Source: Xestospongia muta
Taxonomy: Eukaryota > Porifera > Demospongiae > Haplosclerida > Petrosiidae
Direction: 5' to 3'
Length of the DNA: 64,000 nt
Assembly: GCA_963693285.1 (NCBI GenBank)
Contig: OY848917.1
Coordinates: 21,210,245-21,274,244, forward strand
Position 1 is the stretch's first letter. Each line of letters begins with the position of its first letter. The notes below the pieces were generated by a model that worked only from the letters and a program-made list of their open reading frames with translations, did no database searches and was not told the DNA's origin. This document shows, in pieces, positions 43,405-63,942 of this stretch. The position numbers and the translations under genes are program-made.

Positions 43405-45114
43405 GTCTCTGTCATTCCCACAGAAATTGAAGATGATGACGGCTGGTAAGAACCTACAGATTTTGTAGTGGCTTTACTTGGCGGTATAAATGTAGGAACT
43501 AAAACATTGCTGACAGTTGATGCAGATCAAGTTGGTAATGAACCTTCTCAAAAAGATCTCTCGTGGAAGTCTGGATCAGACAACGACCTTTCCAAGACCA
43601 TAGATCTATCTGAACTAAGAAACGTTCCATTGCTGAGGAGCTCATGATCATCCATTGACCAACATGGAGTACTAGTAACAGCTTGACAATGGGACTTTGA
43701 ACATCCAAGAGCAGGGCTATATAATGGAATATAAGCTAGGCCTGTTTTTCGAGCAAGAGCTTCAGGTTTGAATAGAGCAAAATCTTCATTATCATTTGGG
43801 TCCAACACATGTGCTTTAGTAACTGACCGATCAAGTGGGTACACTCCAGTGACTCTAAAACTTGATACGATGTTTTCTATCAAAAAAGCTTTCGACCAAG
43901 CCTGAGAGAAAAGTCGACAAAAGTCGTACTGAGATACTGTCTTCCTAGGGTTTTTAGCAATGAATTGGTGACAAATCTGTCTCCATGATACTTTTAATGG
44001 TGCAAAGCATCTTCTGTCCAGTGGCTGCATCACATGTGTTGTATGAGGTGGGAGGGTGAAAATGATAACTTGATTTTGAGCAGCTATGTTGATAGTATCA
44101 AGACAATAATAAGTAGAGTGCCTATCCAGTAGTAAAATTACTGTACCTTTATTGTTTAATTGTAGTAGAGTTCTCCATGTATGAGACTGATGATTTAGAA
44201 ATGGCACTTCCAAGACAAAGCAGCAATACGAACTTGTGGGGCATATAGAAGGAAATGCTTTGTGAACCAATGGAAAAATAGATCCCTTGACATCCACCCA
44301 CTGTCAGACAGGCCGTAGAACGTTCCAGGGATTTCTCCTCTAGTTAAGTCCTGACTTAAAGATTTTCTGTTAAAAATGATGAAGGGAGGTATAACGTAAC
44401 CAGCTGCACACGAGCAAGCCAAAACAGTTATTTGTGCTTTAGTATTTCCAGTTATGTGGTGAGGATTTCTAGAACCAATCTTGTCCACTATCTTCAAACA
44501 TTTTGGGCTAAGTGGAAGCAAAGTTTCGTCGCAGTTGAAAATACGAGAAGGATCATCAAGTATGCCATTGGTTTCTAGAGTTTCTTCAAGCATATCAAAG
44601 TAACGATTGAGTACATCTGGATTGGTTGCAATTGCCCTTCCATAAGATAACGGTACAGCCATCTTCAGAGTTAATTTGGAATGCCTTCCCAGAAATCTCT
44701 CCCACCATCCATTTGATAGTGTTGTTTCAATTCCCTTTCCCTCAACAATTCTTTGAACTAAAGCCAGTACTTGTTTCTTGGCATGCAGGTACCCAATCTT
44801 AGCAGTTTGGATTAAAAACTCACTAATTCCTCTTCTTCTTCAAAACTTAAATAAGGGGTTGGACCTGACCTTGCCTTACAATCAACTTTGCCACTCACTC
44901 TATCATGGAGTGAAGATTTTGGGACTGAGAAGATTTCACAAGCTTGTCTGATTCCCAGCTCGACTTCCTTAACTGCTTTTTCCATACTCTCGCTGTTCCA
45001 TCTCCTGTATGTAGTACCACGCCATGGCAAAGAGCAGGATGAGGTTTCATTACTCGAAGTAGATCTATGCACGGCTTTCACGACTCTTCTTGAAATGGGT
45101 GGGTGAGAATACAT
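43405..45114 (-). pseudogene. Pogo-type DDE transposase, disrupted
   Basis: N-terminal psq/CENP-B helix-turn-helix region (KAVKEVELGIRQACEIFSVP then SSLHDRVSG). A frame change near 44813 precedes a second HTH (GWWERFLGRHSKLTLK). The DDE_1 catalytic domain has RIFNCDETLLP with the first Asp (about 44530), LLLDRHSTYY with the second (about 44115), and HVMQPLDRRCFAPLKVSW with the candidate third (about 44030). These proteins bind transposon ends and cut and paste the element at TA sites. Between the first and second acidic blocks, an 87-bp segment (44134-44220) is inserted that is an inverted copy of the small-exon unit, adding stops and a frame change. The C-terminal part (ENIVSSFRVTGVYPLDRS) is typical of the family. 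Confidence 0.85.
44134..44220 (+). repeat. Inverted copy of the acidic-exon unit inside transposase
   Basis: The plus strand here, running from ACTGTACCTTTATTGTTTAA to TTAGAAATGGCACTTCCAAG, is the reverse complement, with a few changes, of the exon-plus-intron unit at 43081-43162 (and 43196-43278). It interrupts the transposase reading between APQVR and LLLDRHS. Confidence 0.85.
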
Positions 45115-45187
45115 CTAGATCTGTAAATAAAGAAAAACCAGTCAACCTGGCTACAGGCTACCTTAAATTAGATGAGTTTCTATCTTC

Positions 45188-45514
45188 CACGTGCATCCGA
45201 ATACTGGTCACGTGACCCACATACATGCACTCTCACACTTGTAATCCCGGTCATACAAGAAGTGCAGGGCTCCGGCTTGGAGGCTTGAAAGAGGAATCAT
45301 TGATGAACTAGAATCTCACATTTCATTGCTTGTCTCCATTTCCCAGGTAGATGTCTGCAGCACTCGTATACTGTATTTTTGCAAGCTAATATTTTGTACA
45401 CAAGTAGTACAGGTAAGTACCTACCAGTATCTGCAGAATCAGCTTTATAGCATTCACCATTTAGTAGATATAAACGCCCGAAAATCGGTCTGTACGACTA
45501 TTGGTCTGTTACTC
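45188..45514 (-). repeat. Right terminal inverted repeat of pogo-like element
   Basis: Inverted partner of 40952-41326; its outer end abuts TA at 45515-45516. Confidence 0.9.
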
Positions 45515-45551
45515 TAATTGTGCAAAAATGTTTAATAATTTCATACTTACC

Positions 45552-45925
45552 CAGATTAGGTGTATCATCTAACCTTTCAGACACTAATAGGAGATATTAT
45601 TTAATAAAACAAGGAGCTACTAATACTATACACACTATGCACAAACCTTTAAAAAGTTGCTCAGATATCCTTTCAATATCACTTTCATTTAATGGTGGAT
45701 AACCAAGATCCTATAACAGAATGTTGTATAAGTACAATGCAGTATAGAATGTATGATACATGGTCAAACTAACATAGACTTACCAAAGGATTAAGTCCAG
45801 CAAACACACTAAGTTGACTGCAATGTTCCTTTACTGACATGTGACTTGATGATAAGAGAGATGGTGGGAAATAAGAACATTTATTTACTGTGTGTTGAAG
45901 GTGGTCTTCTCTAGAAACATCAAAC
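45552..45925 (-). pseudogene. 3' fragment of a second Roc-COR gene
   Basis: Three minus-strand exon pieces parallel the main gene. The first, 45925-45785, encodes VSREDHLQHTVNKCS and HMSVKEHCSQLSVFAGLNPL; compare SLREDHLQHILNRCS in the main gene. The second, about 45713-45647, encodes DLGYPPLNESDIERISEQLF. The third is a small exon, about 45583-45552, bounded by AG and GTAAGT and in compatible phase (VSERLDDTPNLG). Upstream Roc and COR sequence is absent. Downstream exons would lie left of 45552, where the pogo-like transposon is inserted 36 bp away. It is either an old duplicate cut by the transposon or the end of a neighbouring gene. Confidence 0.65.
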
Positions 45926-46089
45926 TTTTAGACATGAATATATATGATAATCTGTATCTCTCTCTCTCTCTCTCTCAATATTGTCCATACTTTATTGACC
46001 ATACCAAGTCACATGTTTTATTGGTAACTCCAGTGTATAGCATGCAAGTCTACTGGCAAAACAAGCAAATATCTAAGAGGTAGATTTTA

Positions 46090-47340
46090 GGGATATTATG
46101 TTCAGAACACAAATATTACCTCTTAGTGATAAACTGATAATATATGTAACTTTACCTTTTAGCCCAAAGATTTAGCGTTATGTGCATAAAAATAAAACAA
46201 AATGAGACTGTAAAAAAAGTTTGTTGAGATATTCTAACACTGACAGGCCATTTGGCACCAACAAAGAACACTTTCCTCTCTTGTAATAACAATTACTATA
46301 AAAATCATGTAGATTTCAATTTTTGAGGTAAACAAATTCAAACATATTACAAATACAACAAAAGAATCTATATAATTATACTTAATTACTGTTACTATAT
46401 AATATGTCATTAAATGTCTCAAAGTGTCAGCAGATAGAAAATGAAACACTTCAATTTATGATGAAAACAATTATGCAAATTTTGAGGATGTACCTGTAAT
46501 AACACAAAAAGAAAAAATTGGTTACCATTAACACATGATACATCATCTTTTTATGGAAATATATATAGAACAACATGAATTATTCTTTGTTTAATGTAAT
46601 GATATGGTGTAATGTTAGCCATATCTTAGTCAAAAACCTGCTTGTCATGTCAGATATCTGTATGTGACAGCAACCAATACTAATATCAGTAACAATTTAT
46701 ATGTTCATTATATCAATGATTTTTATAACTACATAGTATCTAATGGAACTAGCATTGCTAAAAGGATATAATTAATTATACCTCTTGCATTTAGCAGTTA
46801 TAATTGAGTTACATGAGGTCCAATAAATGTACTCCCCACATCTAAAAAAATTGAGATGTAAAACAAAAAGGCCATTAAATGTAGTACAAAATGGACAACA
46901 CTAGTACTAAGACTATGTAGTATGGTAATAAATTGAGATTCACAGTTATGTTGGTCAATGTGTTGTATGCAGTTGTAGTATAAATCAATCATACAAACTA
47001 GAACCACTCTGCTATCCTTACATGCAATATTTCTAATATAATAGTTATATCAATCAGATATGCATAATTGTTCTATAGGTCTATAAGTTAAAGTATTTAT
47101 TAACTCATCCAGTATAAGTCCAGCTTTGTATAAACACTAATTTCAAACATTATTACAACTATTGATTTTAACAAATTTGTTAAGTCAGTTATATTTTTAG
47201 CAGTAGCAGAGATAGCACAATGAAACAAACATGACTCTATACTTTGTGGTCCAGACAATGCTGCCACACAGACAGGAATAAATTAGTTAATGGGTCTTGC
47301 AATTATACAAAGACAGAGAACCCTTTACATAATGATTTAA
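46090..47340. other. Non-coding stretch
   Basis: No exon with a recognised domain. Short minus-strand frames (46234-46449, 46798-47007) are hydrophobic and AT-driven. It separates two gene fragments of the Roc-COR/Death family. Confidence 0.45.
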
Positions 47341-47351
47341 TGCATTACACA

Positions 47352-47460
47352 TGTATAAATGGCTTAACTAGTCAGACTGTTAAAAAAACAGCCAATAATT
47401 CAAATTACAAAATATAAGCACAATATTCATAGTTGGTGTCTAGTAATTAACAGGAAGTCC
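47352..47460. repeat. Repeat block shared by four places in the locus
   Basis: A block running from ATGGCTTAACtAGTCAGACTG through ACAGCCAATAATTCAAATTA to AACAGGAAGTCC (lower case marks a variable base). It also occurs at about 47797-47910, 49062-49140 and 56463-56575. The truncation point of the duplicated Death exon is at the end of this copy. Confidence 0.75.
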
Positions 47461-49042
<1,582 letters not shown>

Positions 49043-49144
49043 ATAAAAAATTAATGGATTAAACATGTATAGATGGCTTAACAAGTCAGACTGTTAAAAA
49101 CAGCCAATAATTCAAATTATCAAATGTGCAAACATAATATATTA

Positions 49145-49700
49145 AACATTTAGCAAACTGTTGTTACTTAAGTCTTGTTGGCTCAAGAACATTGCATAGT
49201 ATTGATAGGTTCTGTTCTATTGACAAGACGTTTAGTGTTTCCAGCCAATACATTTCAATGAACAACTCAGGGCAACCCTACATTGACATTATTAGCATGT
49301 GCCTATTAAAACTATAAAGATAAGAACTAAAGGTCAAAAAGAGTGATCTAATTCAACAAACAATAGACTGTCTAAACCACAAACTCCACCCATACTTTGA
49401 CACATTTATCACACTATCATTTTATACAAGTTCAATTTGTCTATTGTGAGATATCATATATCAAATGATTTGACACTTCGTGTATTACAATTTAATAAGT
49501 ACACTCTATCATACTGATGAATTAGTACATATAGAGAACACATCAAACTAACAAAGTCACAAAGGATAAAAGAACACTTTTACAAAGTGCCAAAGTTCTA
49601 GGAATAGATCTATCATACACCTTATAATGGCATTTAGTCATTGCTATGGCAATTAAAACTCCCAGGAATATATAAAGCAACTGAGTGCAAACTGTTGATT
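49145..49700. other. Non-coding stretch
   Basis: No gene or clear repeat recognised. Confidence 0.45.
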
Positions 49701-49709
49701 CTTTAGATC

Positions 49710-50290
49710 AGTCTGTTCAGAAGCGCATAAGCGTCGTGAAAGAGCATCCAACTGCCATTATAGTTGTATTCTAACCATTGTTGAAACACGGTCAGGGATT
49801 ATTCCATATAAGGAAAATACACTTACATAGCATAAGTACTGCTAAAGAAGTTACGTACATCAAGAAATGTTTAAAAGAACTGGACTTTGAGGTTATGGAG
49901 GCTTTGTCATTAAAGAGGTGAAAACAGTTGAACAACATATATCACTATTCAACAAGATTAGTTCTCTGGCAATACATGAAAACTAGTCTCAGGCTAGGGA
50001 AGTTACTGGAGTTCTTACAGAGAACTTTCTGCCAGCTTTTTTGCATCCATTACAAGGGTAACGAACGTTTTGGCCATTTCCTTGCTGCGTGGTATAAGGA
50101 AGTAGCCACTTTGACCTGTGACACCTTGTCCATACAGAACACCAGCACACTTTGGAGTTACCTTGTGTCAGAATATAATGATGAAATCTCTAGTTTGGAC
50201 AGGAGTACTCAGATATCAGCTGTTGCTGTTGCTTCATATACATTCTATCAGTTGTATGATTTACATTTCAAATCATGTTTTTGTATAACA
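49710..50290 (+). other. Possible uncharacterised coding remnant
   Basis: A plus-strand frame (49928-50308) with balanced composition, including ERFGHFLAAWYKEVATLTCD and LWSYLVSEYNDEISSLDRS, stands out from the AT-rich background. Upstream pieces (VKEHPTAIIVVF near 49735; ELDFEVMEALSLKR near 49880) may belong to it in shifted frames. I do not recognise the family. The last part overlaps antisense with the fragment at 50290-50600. Confidence 0.3.
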
Positions 50291-50600
50291 AGTGGTGCAT
50301 TTCTATAGTCTCCACAGTGACGCCTCAGCTTGCCATGAACATTTCCTCTAGTTATTACTGCACCTCTGGCAATGGCATTGTTCACTGATGATAATTAGCC
50401 TGATGTGGTATGCTTGACCTGGCTAAAGAAAGGCTCAACTGCACTACCATTGAGACGTACTGGATATATATATTGTCACTATTGTGTACCCAGGGTGACC
50501 AGAAGTGAAATCAGCACATAAGTTCTTAAAGCCATAATACATGAGCCTGAGTAAGTCCCAGGTTTGCCATGACAAAAATTCCTTTTTTGATATAGTAGTT
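50290..50600 (-). pseudogene. C-terminal fragment of a repeated transposase-like family
   Basis: Minus-strand reading gives WDLLRLMYYGFKNLCADF and HPGYT. After a frame change it gives VRLNGSAVEPFFSQVKHTTS, then a stop, and SSVNNAIARGAVITRGNVHG. The SGSAVE-F-QxK ... NYAxARAA pattern is one I recall from the C-termini of many uncharacterised sponge and cnidarian mobile-element proteins. Only this end is present. Confidence 0.5.
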
Positions 50601-50649
50601 ATTTTATATCCTGAATACAGATACAACATTGTTATGAGCATACTCCCAC

Positions 50650-52255
50650 AGAAGCAAGTACACGTATCACATCAACACATCTCAAGAGTTTTTCATCAAA
50701 CTAACAAGAAAAGAAGTTATAACCCTCTTCCATGCTGGCTAGGATAGGGCTTGACATATCTTTTACAAAGATATGTCTTCAGAAGGTTGCTTGGTCATCT
50801 TCTTGACCTCTCTTAAATTTATCTATTTAAAGCATACCTAAATAAAAGGTTACAGCCCAGAAGCTATTAAAATGCAAAACACTTAGCAGTTATGTCCATA
50901 TATGGACATATGTTCTAAGCCTTGATTGACAACAGTTGGTTGAGGGAATTTGATGCTCCTTCACACCGCTTCAGGACACTCTTGGTCTGTTAGACCAATG
51001 AACTTACAATTAAAAACAAACTTGGGTTTCTGCCTTTACATGTAGTTCACTGGCTATTTAAGTAATAAAAAAGGCTATTTACTTCATACAAATGTTTGTT
51101 TTCTCATTAAAGGCTATTAACAAATAATGAAAACAAGGTTCAGTCATTTATTATTGAATTTATTACACAAGTATAGGTTATACACTGAGATTGAGGTAGA
51201 TATGTGATTTATACATCAATGACCACAGGACAGATGTGCATAAGCATGTAGCTAATGAGACTGAGGTGTATAACTGACCTGTACCATGTTGACCAATCAG
51301 ATTGCTGTGTTTTAATTGCTACAGTGTGTCAACATCTACTTGTTAGCTTCAGCTAACAAAGGAACACTTACTATTTTACTTGGAGTAGGAGAAAGAGACT
51401 TTCTTATCTACACTTTTGTTTATAATACATGACAAGGCTATTCTACTAGAGTGTTCTATTTTCATTAGCCCCACCTCTATTTGTAAAAAATAGAAATATA
51501 AGGCAGTAATTTCATCCATACTGATTTGCTAAAACCATGGAAATCATAACATCAGAAAAGAGTGTATAAGAATTAATACACCCCTCCAAGAGGTATTTAA
51601 GATATTAAATGACCTAAAACGGAGCAATCTGATTGGTCAATTAAGGCATAGTATGGTATATTTCACATTAATGTCAATACCTCCAATATCTTTTCCAGTT
51701 GTTTATCATTCTCACAAAAAAACATTTGAGCACAACAACTTTCAGCTATATATTGGCAAGTCTCTGAAAGGGAGGTAGATCATTGTGACATCAGTATAGG
51801 TGCTATTCTATTAACAAGTGTTCATTATTAATCATATTACAGTAGTACATAATAGCTGTGCCATAAATAAGCCACTGTTATACCTAAAATGATACGTAGT
51901 AAGAGAGAAAAGCCTGTTCATGTTAACTTGACCACTTTTTACTGTTCAATTTATAATGGCATGTATTGTGATACCAAATAACTCCAATAGTATAGTACTT
52001 CCTGTTAATACTGGACAAGTCTGCTATCAATACTACAATACTAGCCAGTAACAACAAGGACAAGAAAGTGATAAAGTGATTTATAATATCAAAGTAAATG
52101 TGATTAGACTTTAGTAGCACTTCAATACAGTAAGACAACACTATCATTTTCTTTTATACTATACATCAATATTTATCTTATAAGAAGTTAAGAACCAATA
52201 GTTATCAGATTTTCTTCATTTATGAAGGTTCATATAACATGTCAGAGATGGTGTT
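50650..52255. other. Non-coding stretch with palindrome and inverted repeat
   Basis: No gene recognised. A perfect 20-bp palindrome lies at 50891-50910 (TATGTCCATATATGGACATA). An 18-bp perfect inverted pair, TTGACCAATCAGATTGCT at about 51291-51308 and its complement at about 51624-51641, with TACCAT outside both, suggests a MITE of roughly 360 bp. The expected later exons of the ACSBG-like gene were looked for here and not found. Confidence 0.4.
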
Positions 52256-52261
52256 CCATAC

Positions 52262-53277
52262 CTTTGTTGTTAGTAGTGTAGACACCAGCAGCAATACCAC
52301 CAGCCTACGAAATATGAAGTTACTTTATACATTAAGTAATTATATCAACAACACATCCAAAGGGATTGATAACAGACTAAATATCTTAAATGGTATCATG
52401 TGATGAATATGTGTAGTCATACTATTATAGATGCCATGAAAGTGATAAACCACTCAGGAGAATTGAAGCCTAAAATAGGTACTCCATGATGAGCTTCCAA
52501 ACCAAGCTTGATCATAGACTTTGCTGCCTTTTCAACATCATCAAGATACTGATTATAGGTCCAGGTTATCCATATATCATTCCACTTCACTTTGAGAGCA
52601 GGACAATGTCCAAACTTTGAGACAGTTTGTTTAAATGCTTCATTGACAGTCACAGGAGGAATAGAAGCAGGACCAGTTAATGATACCTATGAGATATGGC
52701 AATGAATAATACCAGCTGAAACAAATGTTTTGCCAGAATATTTCTTCTATACTTTCCTACATTGTATGTGGTTTAAAGATTGTACAAAATAAAGCCATAA
52801 AAAAGAACCAAAGTTAAATTGATAAAAAAACATTGGTGTAAATGAATTTGATGATGTACCATCCAGTTGCTGTTTCCGTAAATAGCAGGTATACATGTAG
52901 TTTATTTGAATATATTTTTCTTTAACAATAATTATACCAATCTTCCTTAACCACAGACTAATTAACTGGACCCATTAAATTAGAAACACTTAACTTTTGA
53001 TTTTTGCCCTATGACATTTGGCTAAATTTTGTATTCAATGAATACAACTTATTATGTAACAATTTACATCAAAAAGGTCAAAAGGGTCACATGTATAATA
53101 GACAGTACCCAGTAATGCACAAGCATGTACAATGCCGTTGTCCATATATAGCGTAGAAATAGGATGATATTGCCAAAATAATATGGATAAACTAACCTTA
53201 ATAGACGCTTCTGCATCTGGTTCTACTGTCCAGTGCTTACCAGTTGCCATTGACACTTTGTAGCAAGGGCAAGTCAA
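52262..53277 (-). CDS. ACSBG-like very-long-chain acyl-CoA synthetase, 5' exons only
   Basis: Three in-phase exons. Exon 1 runs 53277-53197; an in-frame Met at 53277 and another at 53250 (MATGKHWTVEPDAEASIK) are both possible starts. Exon 2 (52686-52423, 88 codons) contains TVNEAFKQTVSKFGHCPAL, WITWTYNQYLDDVEKAAKSM and HHGVPILGFNSPEWFITFMA. Exon 3 (52304-52262) encodes AGGIAAGVYTTNNK. This is the N-terminal start of the AMP-binding domain of bubblegum-type synthetases (compare ILGFNSPEWF and AGGIATGIYxTN in animal ACSBG), which activate long-chain fatty acids to acyl-CoA using ATP. The P-loop-like motif, the AMP-binding core and the C-terminal lid are absent from the next 2 kb on this strand. 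The gene is therefore truncated, or its next intron is unusually long. No frame damage is seen in the three exons. Confidence 0.75.
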
Positions 53278-53692
53278 TAATTGTCTTGAGATTCATTTCC
53301 TCTTGCAACGTACATCCGGTGTCTGAGTAGACAATTTACACTATTGTAGAATACCCCATCACGGACATTCTGCACTAGTGCTAATTGTCCAATAACGACT
53401 TCCTTCGTTACCATAATAGGTACCCAAACAGGCTCACTAAATTGTGACAAAGAGCTTTACATCGTAAAGCTATGAACTACAAGGTGGAAAGCGGCCACTT
53501 ATTTTATTATCTCAAGGCTAGCCAGACATGGAAGGAGGTACCTCGTTCATCTACTGAAAGAATATGAATATTAGAAGCATGCCACTCCTTAGCTGAAGGA
53601 AAGTTACTTTGTCGCTCTGAAATATGAATATGTACAGTTGTACACTACATTTATATAATGTCAAATTTTTAAATATACACAGGAGGGCATCT

Positions 53693-54200
53693 GGGCCATG
53701 ATAAGACATATGAAAAGATTGCTGAAAATTTTAATGGAAATTGCTATGGAAACATGTAACTGATTATGTTAGAATTTGTGCTGTATGTCAAACAACCAAT
53801 GATGCCAAAGTTGTAAAGCAAGCTGTACCACCAATCCCTGTTAAACCAAAAGTAGAGAGACAGGTATAATTGCTGACTATTATTGATGTTAAAGATAATG
53901 TACTTTTGTGATAATGAAAAAATTTAGTTAAATTCTAATTGCAGGTTGGAGTAGATTTGATTGGACACCTTCTGAATCCAAATCAGGAAATCATTATATC
54001 ATCACCATCACTTTAGTAGATTATTTTTCTAAGTGGCCAGAGGCAGCTGCTCTCCCTGATAAGAAAGCTGAAGGGATGGGTCTTTTCTTGTACTGAATTG
54101 ATATACAGGTATAACTTATTGTCTTAGTTGACACATTGACCTTTTAAATACAGAGAGGAGAATTCTATACATAGTCACACAAAGAAACAGATAGCTCCCA
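53693..54200 (+). pseudogene. Integrase fragment with introns (Ginger/KRBA2-like)
   Basis: The first exon (about 53693-53863) encodes an HHCC zinc-binding domain: GGHLGHDKTYEKIAENFN followed by a frame change and YVRICAVCQTTNDAK. After a short GT-AG intron (53864-53944) the next exon carries the start of an integrase core, VGVDLIGHL with the first catalytic Asp, and LVDYFSKWPEAAALPDKKAE in a shifted frame. A donor at about 54108 and an acceptor near 54153 lead to RGEFYT. There is no reverse transcriptase nearby. Introns inside an integrase fit Ginger DNA transposons or host genes derived from gypsy integrase, rather than an LTR element. It is decayed. Confidence 0.6.
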
Positions 54201-54674
54201 TCCTTTTTTTCTAAGGAGATAAAAACAATAAATTTTCCAGCTGTTCATTCTGCAGTTTATTGAAGAAGTATTAAGATAAGGAGTCTTCATAGATTAGATG
54301 ACAGACAGAGGCTATAGTTCTTTTCTGAGATTAAAGTTTATAATAACATAGCTACTGTAAGATCATTTGTTATAAATCTCACCAAATTATTGTACAGATA
54401 ACATATTCAGTAGAGGTCAATACTAATAACAAGGCTAAAGTCTAACTAAGAAGATCAAAAAAGCATTCCAATTTTCATAGACTCTTTGATGATTAATTAT
54501 AATGTTGTTTGTCAACATTGTGTTAGTATACATCAACAATAAAGTTTGTTTATAGAAGGTACTATAAAATTACATAGTTAGTGATTTTATATTGATACTG
54601 TAGGTAGTAATGGAAGTTAAACAAATGGAACCTTAAATGATGTATTCTTGAAACTCTTATTTAAACTGGTGGAT

Positions 54675-54917
54675 TCAAGAGTTATTTTGAAGAGGTCCTT
54701 TTATAATCTCAATGATCTCTCTCCAAATAGATGGGGTTGGTCGGTTATTGAGCCAATTCTGAAGTGTTTTTGACAACTTTAGTTCATTCAGTAAATTTTT
54801 ATTAAGCAAGCCATCAAGACTATTATCAGCAACTCCAAATAGGCCACCGAACCTCATACCACTTAGAAGAAACTGAAGATAGAAACTCTAGCAGAACATG
54901 TTTCTGTGGTTCTGAAT
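54675..54917 (-). pseudogene. Orphan Death-domain terminal exon
   Basis: From an AG acceptor at 54918-54919, in the same phase (1) as the main gene's last exon, the frame reads SEPQKHVLLEFLSSVSSKWY. After a small frame change near 54860 it continues with GVADNSLDGLLNKNLLNELK and LSKTLQNWLNNRPTPSIWRE to a TGA at 54675-54677. The spacing of LL, W and the final hydrophobic helix matches the Death domain at 55936-56243. It lies about 1 kb downstream of the main gene's stop and is probably another decayed family member. Confidence 0.65.
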
Positions 54918-54919
54918 CT

Positions 54920-55930
54920 GTGACAAAGTGCAGAATATACTATAATTATACTTATTTTGCAGGTACAGTTACTTTAATAGAGTTAGTGCAACTTATTAAA
55001 AGTTTAAAATCTGTTGCTGACTTTCAGGTAATTGTTTATTATTAATATAACTCCTATTGTAACTTCTAATGAATAATTGATATAAAGTACATTTAGAGCA
55101 TAGTACTGGTTTATCCAATTGTTGTTTTAAAGTAATGGCTTTCTTTTTGAAAAAAGTAATGCAAAATTCACCATCTCTCTCTGGTTTTACTAATAACTCT
55201 ACCATCAGAAAACAACAGAAACAAAGTAAGTAATAATCATAAGTCCTGTTTTAACAGTTATTCATCTGTAGCTGCTCTTAGTGATGTCTTAAAATTGAAG
55301 CAGTATTATGATCTCACTATATCAACTTCTTTGTTAAGTCCTTAATCTACAGTGATATATTATTTGTTATTGTTGTCATAATGATTTTACAGGTGCATTA
55401 GGTCAAAATAATATTATTTAACTAATGTCTCTGGAGTGATCAAAGCAATAAGGCGTGTTTTTAGAGGAGCAGTCAACAGTGTTGTCACTACTGCTAAGAT
55501 ATATTCATTATTAAGTACATATAATTATATACTAGTTTCACTTCATAAAGCCTCTGAATGATAAAAACAATAGCAATTGTGTATAATCATGTGTTTGATA
55601 TTTACTTCTTCCTTTCTTTCTTTCCTTAGACAGATTTTGCTTTCTTTGGTGATATTATTATTAATAATAAATACATTGACATGTTCACAGATAGAAAGAT
55701 CAAAAAATAGTTTAGTCAATGGAACAAGGACCATTGAGATGATAAATGACTTTACTATTGCTATCAAGCGGTCATTTTACACTATACACTCCACCTTTGT
55801 ACCCTCCCACCTTTAATAATATTATCATTACAAAAAATCTGATTGCAGCAAGAAGGGAAGTTACATAATAATATTTATATTATGTAAAAAATGTTTCAAA
55901 CTATAAGCACTAGTAGTAGATATAGGGTAG
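54920..55930. other. Non-coding stretch between Death-domain exons
   Basis: AT-rich. Short frames (54996-55205, 55543-55816) have no recognised domain. It presumably contains the 3' untranslated region and terminator of the Roc-COR/Death gene. Confidence 0.45.
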
Positions 55931-55935
55931 TTTAG

Positions 55936-63942
<8,007 letters not shown>

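Larger units (their letters stand above)
40950..45516 (-). mobile_element. Pogo-like transposon with long inverted repeats
   Basis: The element occupies 40952-45514, with TA on both sides (40950-40951 and 45515-45516). Inverted repeats of about 330-375 bp (40952-41326 and 45188-45514) begin GAGTAACAGACCAATAGTCG and end near GGGTCACGTGACC. The left copy has an extra segment of about 80 bp. Between them, on the minus strand, lie a CENP-B/pogo-type DDE transposase (45114-43405), a set of small acidic exons, and exons for a Ulp1-like cysteine protease and PHD finger (42510-41398). An unrelated hAT-like MITE sits in an intron at 42546-42934. TA target duplication and transposase type both fit the Tc1/mariner-pogo group. 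Confidence 0.85.
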
